Positions 60,273 to 64,000 of a stretch of 64,000 nucleotides of DNA are shown here, in pieces. Position numbers and translations under genes: made by a program. This DNA comes from Physella acuta (Eukaryota; Mollusca; Gastropoda; Physidae), in contig NW_026731817.1 of the NCBI RefSeq assembly GCF_028476545.1, positions 1 to 64,000 on the forward strand, written 5' to 3'. The notes beneath the pieces were generated by a model. That model was not told where the DNA came from. It made no database searches and was given only the letters and a program-made list of their open reading frames with translations. Numbering within the stretch: the stretch's first letter is position 1; every line of letters begins with the position of its first letter.

Positions 60273-63200
60273 CTGTATATTTTCTATTGTAGTTTTCTGT
60301 ACAAACAAAAATTTGTCCTGTCCCACAGCACTAGTCTGTGCCTCCCTTTTGAGTCACACTTGCTAATTTGTGCTAATTTGGTAACCACTAGTTGATGGCA
60401 ATATTCATTTGGATATATATAGGCCTAGGTTTTTACGAAAATAAAAGCAATTTTTCTAACTACTATATATTAGCATTATTATTTTAAGGTTTTTAAAAGC
60501 CAATGTTTAACTAAGTAGGCTGTAGATTTAGAAGTTTAAAAAAAGTGTGATATTCCTTTGAATGTGTTCAAGTGATGGGTCAGGTTGTCCAGAATGGCCT
60601 TGAGTTACTGGGCACTGGCCGCAACATTCGATTAGACCAGTCTTTGAGTAACGATGTTGACAGGATGGTGGAGAGGAGCCAAACGGTTCCAGAAGTAACA
60701 GGCAGAGAGAAGAAGCATGTCAATGCCCTAGAACTGTGGGCTAATGGGTGAGTTGAGTTTTCATAGAACTATGGACAAATGGGTAAGTTGTTTTCATGGA
60801 ACTATGTATTTAATTCTTGGTCAGTGTAAACAAAAAGCAAATAAAACTAAAGTTAGCTGTTAGATTAAAATCTCCATTATTTGATTGGAAAATATTTAGA
60901 AATGTTTACACATCATTTACTTTATTTGTTTCTTTGTTTTTGTTAGGAAGTAAATTTACAGTCTAACCCTGTATCCCCATGTTATTTGTCAAATAATTTC
61001 TGGTCATTTGATGACAAACCTGATGTCATATAATGAAAATAACATGTCATTAAATGACAATACCAGATGTCATTTAATGACAATACTATGCTTTTATTCA
61101 CACAGAGACATGGAAGGAGCTGCACTGGTCTGGGAAGATATTTTGGTAGAGCACCCTCATGACGTACTGGCCCTCAAGTTGGCACACGACACTTATTTTT
61201 ACCTGGGTAACTCCTGTCAGATTCGAGACAGCATTGCCAGGGTGTTACCACAATGGAAACCAGCCATGCCACTCTATGGGTAACTACGTGTTTACACCTC
61301 ATAGCATCTTTTTTTAATAAGACAAGATGTTCCACATTTTTTTCTTTGTCCCTATAAAAAATAAGCTTAATATGCATTCACATACTTAGATAGCGGATGT
61401 AGTTGTTTTTTTAATACATTTACTTGTCTCGAAATGCAGAAAAATACAAGTGATGGTTGCACACAAAAAAAATTTAATTATATTTTAACCAAAATTATTA
61501 TATTGGATGTTTTATGGCACACTTTTCTTTATTTGAATCTGTTTTTGAATAATTTAAATAATTTAACTGTAGCAACAATTTCATTTAGAAGCAAACAAAT
61601 TAAAGTATTTCCTTCAGCTATGTAGTTGGGATGCACTCTTTTGGACTAGAGGAAACAAATTTGTACCAAGAAGCAGAAGCAGCGGCTAGAAAGGTGAGGA
61701 TGGTGACAAATTCAGTTTCAGTCTTCTAGAATGTTTTTAAATGGTTGTTGTTTTTTTTTTAAATACCAATATAGGCCTACTTCTTAAATTGAAATTATTA
61801 AAAATGTTACTGCTCATACTATTTGTAATTATTTGGACATTTAACGACAATGGTGTTTAGGCATTTGCAGAGTGATCATAGCTTTTTACAAAAATAGTTT
61901 TGGAATTAAAATTTGGGAAATTATATTTTTTGATTATCTTTTTTAAAATGACAGGCGTTGTCAATAAATGCTAGAGATGCTTGGGCCACACATACACTGT
62001 GCCATGTCATGGAGATGATGGGAAGACAACATGAAGGGATTCACATGTTGGAGAAAACTGGCCAATACTGGAAGGTTGGGTTTAGACATATTTGTGCCAT
62101 GCCTAATAAGCTTTTAAGAACTACTTTATAAAATTTATTTTCTTACAAAATGTATCATTGTATGTCTTTTAAATTTAAAAAAGTTAAGGATATTTTGTTT
62201 TAGGTTTTTGAACAAGTTTTTTTTTTTATTAAAATTGTAAATAACAATTAATAAATCAATTACATTAGTTAAGAGAAATTATCGAAAAATTGTGTTTAAA
62301 TTTTAATAAGTGAGCTTGAGTTTTCCTTTCTTAAAATTTACTTGATATTATGTGAAAGTTTTAAAAAATTATGTTTAAAGTTGAGTATAAATATTATTTT
62401 TTAAATTTTCAGGCATGTGGCATGTTGGCTTGCCATAACTTTTGGCATTGGGCTCTTTACTTCATTGAGATAGTAAGTAAAGATGTATGTGTAAGATTTA
62501 AACAGTGCATGGGAAGAGGGAAATGTATGGCTGTTCTTTTTCTACCTAATTATGCATAGAGTGTAAGTAGCAGCAATGTTAGACCACTCTGAACTGATCT
62601 GTGTGGTTAAATCACTGGTTGTAACCACCATACATTGTATGCAGATATTAGGAAAACATCAAATTGTATTTCATTCAAGTTAGACACCTGTTAAAGTAGG
62701 GTGGAATCTGAGGTGTCATATTGAAAGTCTTAGACTTTGGGTATTAGTAATTGTGTGCTGGATCACTCTGGACTACAATTCTTGTGATTTTATAACAGAA
62801 TTTCACTTGAACCAAACATCCAAATTTCTGGTAACAATATAACTTGCATTTTAAAATGTGCTTAGATTACTGTTGAAGTAGCCTATATCTAAAAGCAAAC
62901 TGACATACAACTAACTTTTTAAATGAAAATTTAGAATTTAATGATTTAATTAATTTTTTTAAATTAATTTGATCCAGGGTGACTATGACCAAGCTTTGTC
63001 ACTGTTTGATCAAGAGGTTTCTGTAAGGGCAGCTAACTCCGGGGCAATGCTGGATGTGGTTGATGTCTGCTCCCTGTTGTACAGACTTCAAATGGAAGGT
63101 TGGAGCCCAGCATGCACTTCTTCTTCTTCTTTGTTCTTAAGTTATTCACCATTGAGTCCAATTTCAGCCTGCTTTTCTTTTTGGATTTGCTTCCATAGCC

Positions 63201-64000
63201 TTTGTCCAACCAAGAACAAACTACACTGCAGCAGTTGTTTGATTTTGGAGTTGTCTCTCCTAGAAGAGTGGCTATCCCCAGCTAACGAGCCGCATCTGCC
63301 CGAGGGTTTGAACTCAAGACTTTTCGTTTAGCAACCATGAGCTTTACCGACTCGACCACCCCTCAGCATGCACTAAAAATAAGAAAATAAAACAAACTTG
63401 CTTTCTTTATTAAAACGTCACTTGTGAAATCTTCTACACATTGTAGCGACCAACACTTTTACAAAAGAAAGAATGCTTGTTTTATTTTGTTTTTAGTGAA
63501 GTTCAACGCTTGTTGTTATAAAGATTTTTATGTTTATTTTATTCACAGGTGTAAATGTTGGGGACAGGTGGGATAAAGTTTACCAGGTGTGTAAGCCACA
63601 CCTGCGTGATCATGTCCTGGCCTTCAATGACATGCATCTTGTTGTTGCCTGTTTGGGCGCAGATCAGAAGGAGGCTGTGAAAGAGTTAATGGACTCTATT
63701 CAAGACTTCATCAGGCATGCTTGTTTTGATTTTTTTTTTATTACGTGTGGGTGTTATGATTTTGTTCATTGGGAGACAAATTTGCATTTTGGCAGAAGTA
63801 TGCAGTAGGTCTCATTAAAAAGTTTTGATTTCTGTTATATGAGCAATTTCTAGCATGTGTTGTAGACAGTACAAAAACTGTGACATTAAGAAATAATAAA
63901 AAGCTACTTGTTTTCTAGTTTGTGGCAAGTCAGGAACATTTCTATTTTTTATTTATCAGAAATGGGAAGGGAACTAACCGTGATGTCACTGCAGAAGTAG
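59275..64000 (+). CDS. TTC38: Tetratricopeptide repeat protein 38, partial
   Basis: Ten exons join in phase: 59275-59352, 60107-60188, 60573-60747, 61106-61279, 61618-61693, 61955-62074, 62413-62472, 62978-63098, 63549-63714 and 63960 to the window end. The predicted product covers about 365 residues of a family about 470 long, without the first exon and the C-terminal quarter. TTC38 hallmarks are LPLTTASDEACKLYDAIVTQ, HPHDVLALKLAHDTYFYLG, NARDAWATHTLCHVMEM, MLACHNFWHWALYFIE and GAMLDVVDVCSLLYRLQMEG. The fold is TPR-like helical repeats, used for protein-protein contact; no enzymatic role is established. Likely cytosolic. Introns carry TA and C runs and one SINE. Identity is recalled from family motifs, not from a search. 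Confidence 0.92.
60107..60188 (+). CDS. TTC38: TTC38 exon
   Basis: Acceptor TTTGCCTCCAG, donor TTTG|GTAAGA, phase 0 to 1. Encodes YTGWYDDDSLGGMAGTLEKL then RQADPDF. Confidence 0.88.
60208..60270. repeat. (TA)n microsatellite in a TTC38 intron
   Basis: About 30 TA dinucleotides with one interruption. Confidence 0.93.
60573..60747 (+). CDS. TTC38: TTC38 exon
   Basis: Acceptor ATGTGTTCAAG, donor ATGG|GTGAGT, phase 1 to 2. Encodes VMGQVVQNGLELLGTGRNIR through KKHVNALELWANG. Confidence 0.88.
61106..61279 (+). CDS. TTC38: TTC38 exon
   Basis: Acceptor TTTTATTCACACAG, donor TATGG|GTAACT, phase 2 to 2. Encodes DMEGAALVWEDILVEHPHDV and QIRDSIARVLPQWKP. Confidence 0.9.
61618..61693 (+). CDS. TTC38: TTC38 exon
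   Basis: Acceptor TATTTCCTTCAG, donor AAAG|GTGAGG, phase 2 to 0. Encodes YVVGMHSFGLEETNLYQEAE then AAARK. Confidence 0.88.
61955..62074 (+). CDS. TTC38: TTC38 exon
   Basis: Acceptor TTTAAAATGACAG, donor GAAG|GTTGGG, phase 0 to 0. Encodes ALSINARDAWATHTLCHVME through EKTGQYWK. Confidence 0.9.
62413..62472 (+). CDS. TTC38: TTC38 exon
   Basis: Acceptor TTTAAATTTTCAG, donor ATA|GTAAGT, phase 0 to 0. Encodes ACGMLACHNFWHWALYFIEI, containing the CHNxWHWALY signature of the family. Confidence 0.9.
62978..63098 (+). CDS. TTC38: TTC38 exon
   Basis: Acceptor TTTGATCCAG, donor GAAG|GTTGGA, phase 0 to 1. Encodes GDYDQALSLFDQEVSVRAAN then SGAMLDVVDVCSLLYRLQME. Confidence 0.9.
63189..63365 (-). mobile_element. 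tRNA-derived SINE, copy 2, in a TTC38 intron
   Basis: Same family as 11712-11880. On the minus strand GGTGGTCGAGTCGGTAAAGC resembles a tRNA box A region and GAGTTCAAACCC a box B, followed by a shared body ending in GGCTATGGAAGC. Confidence 0.8.
63549..63714 (+). CDS. TTC38: TTC38 exon with a GC splice donor
   Basis: Acceptor TTTATTCACAG, phase 1 to 2. Encodes VNVGDRWDKVYQVCKPHLRD through KELMDSIQDFI. The end is set by the next exon's frame and falls at ATCAG|GCATGC, a GC donor; no usable GT lies close by. Confidence 0.8.
63960..64000 (+). CDS. TTC38: TTC38 exon, cut by window end
   Basis: Acceptor TTTTTTATTTATCAG, phase 2. Encodes RNGKGTNRDVTAEV, in agreement with the RDVGLP-type region of the family. 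It continues past the window. Confidence 0.7.

Overview
The window looks like a repeat-rich invertebrate metazoan nuclear genome. A mollusc (lophotrochozoan) is my best inference, from spliced host genes with GT-AG introns, tRNA-derived SINEs, hAT-like non-autonomous elements, and a tandem-cassette element whose architecture recalls bivalve pearl elements. There is no bacterial gene organisation, and most long open frames are by-products of tandem repeats.

Layout. 1-15250 is a nearly gene-free mosaic of about ten unrelated minisatellites (units of 22, 23, 25, 21, 39, 15, 14, 18, 20 and 18 bp) plus a degenerate telomere-like tract. Several arrays have higher-order structure. 15250-25000 holds an intronless BTB-BACK gene on the minus strand (18975-19976), a tandem-cassette repeat element at about 20270-21985 with a partial copy at 18525-18850, and a 49-bp array. 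25053-26935 is a long non-autonomous hAT-like element with a perfect 8-bp target duplication. 27343-32933 is a young Ty3/gypsy LTR element, not autonomous, whose open frame starts with a piece of an MFSD1-like host transporter and also carries a coiled-coil stretch foreign to the family. 35490-37672 is a hAT-like element sitting in a 16-bp minisatellite and itself carrying a solo LTR.

43590-53028 is a five-exon calmodulin-like gene (276 residues predicted). Its introns contain a 2.1-kb hAT-like element, a SINE, arrays rich in AGGTCA/TGACCT, and, in intron 2, nine full tandem copies of the 3' end of exon 2 including its splice donor. 57300-57640 is a decayed LINE reverse-transcriptase tail. 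59275 to the window end holds ten exons of a TTC38 orthologue, incomplete at both ends.

The three host genes (BTB-BACK, calmodulin-like, TTC38) share no obvious pathway. The shared theme is genome structure: minisatellites, TA microsatellites and nested elements occupy most of the window and most of the intron space. Exon joins were worked out by reading frame and splice-site phase only; no transcript data or database search was available.
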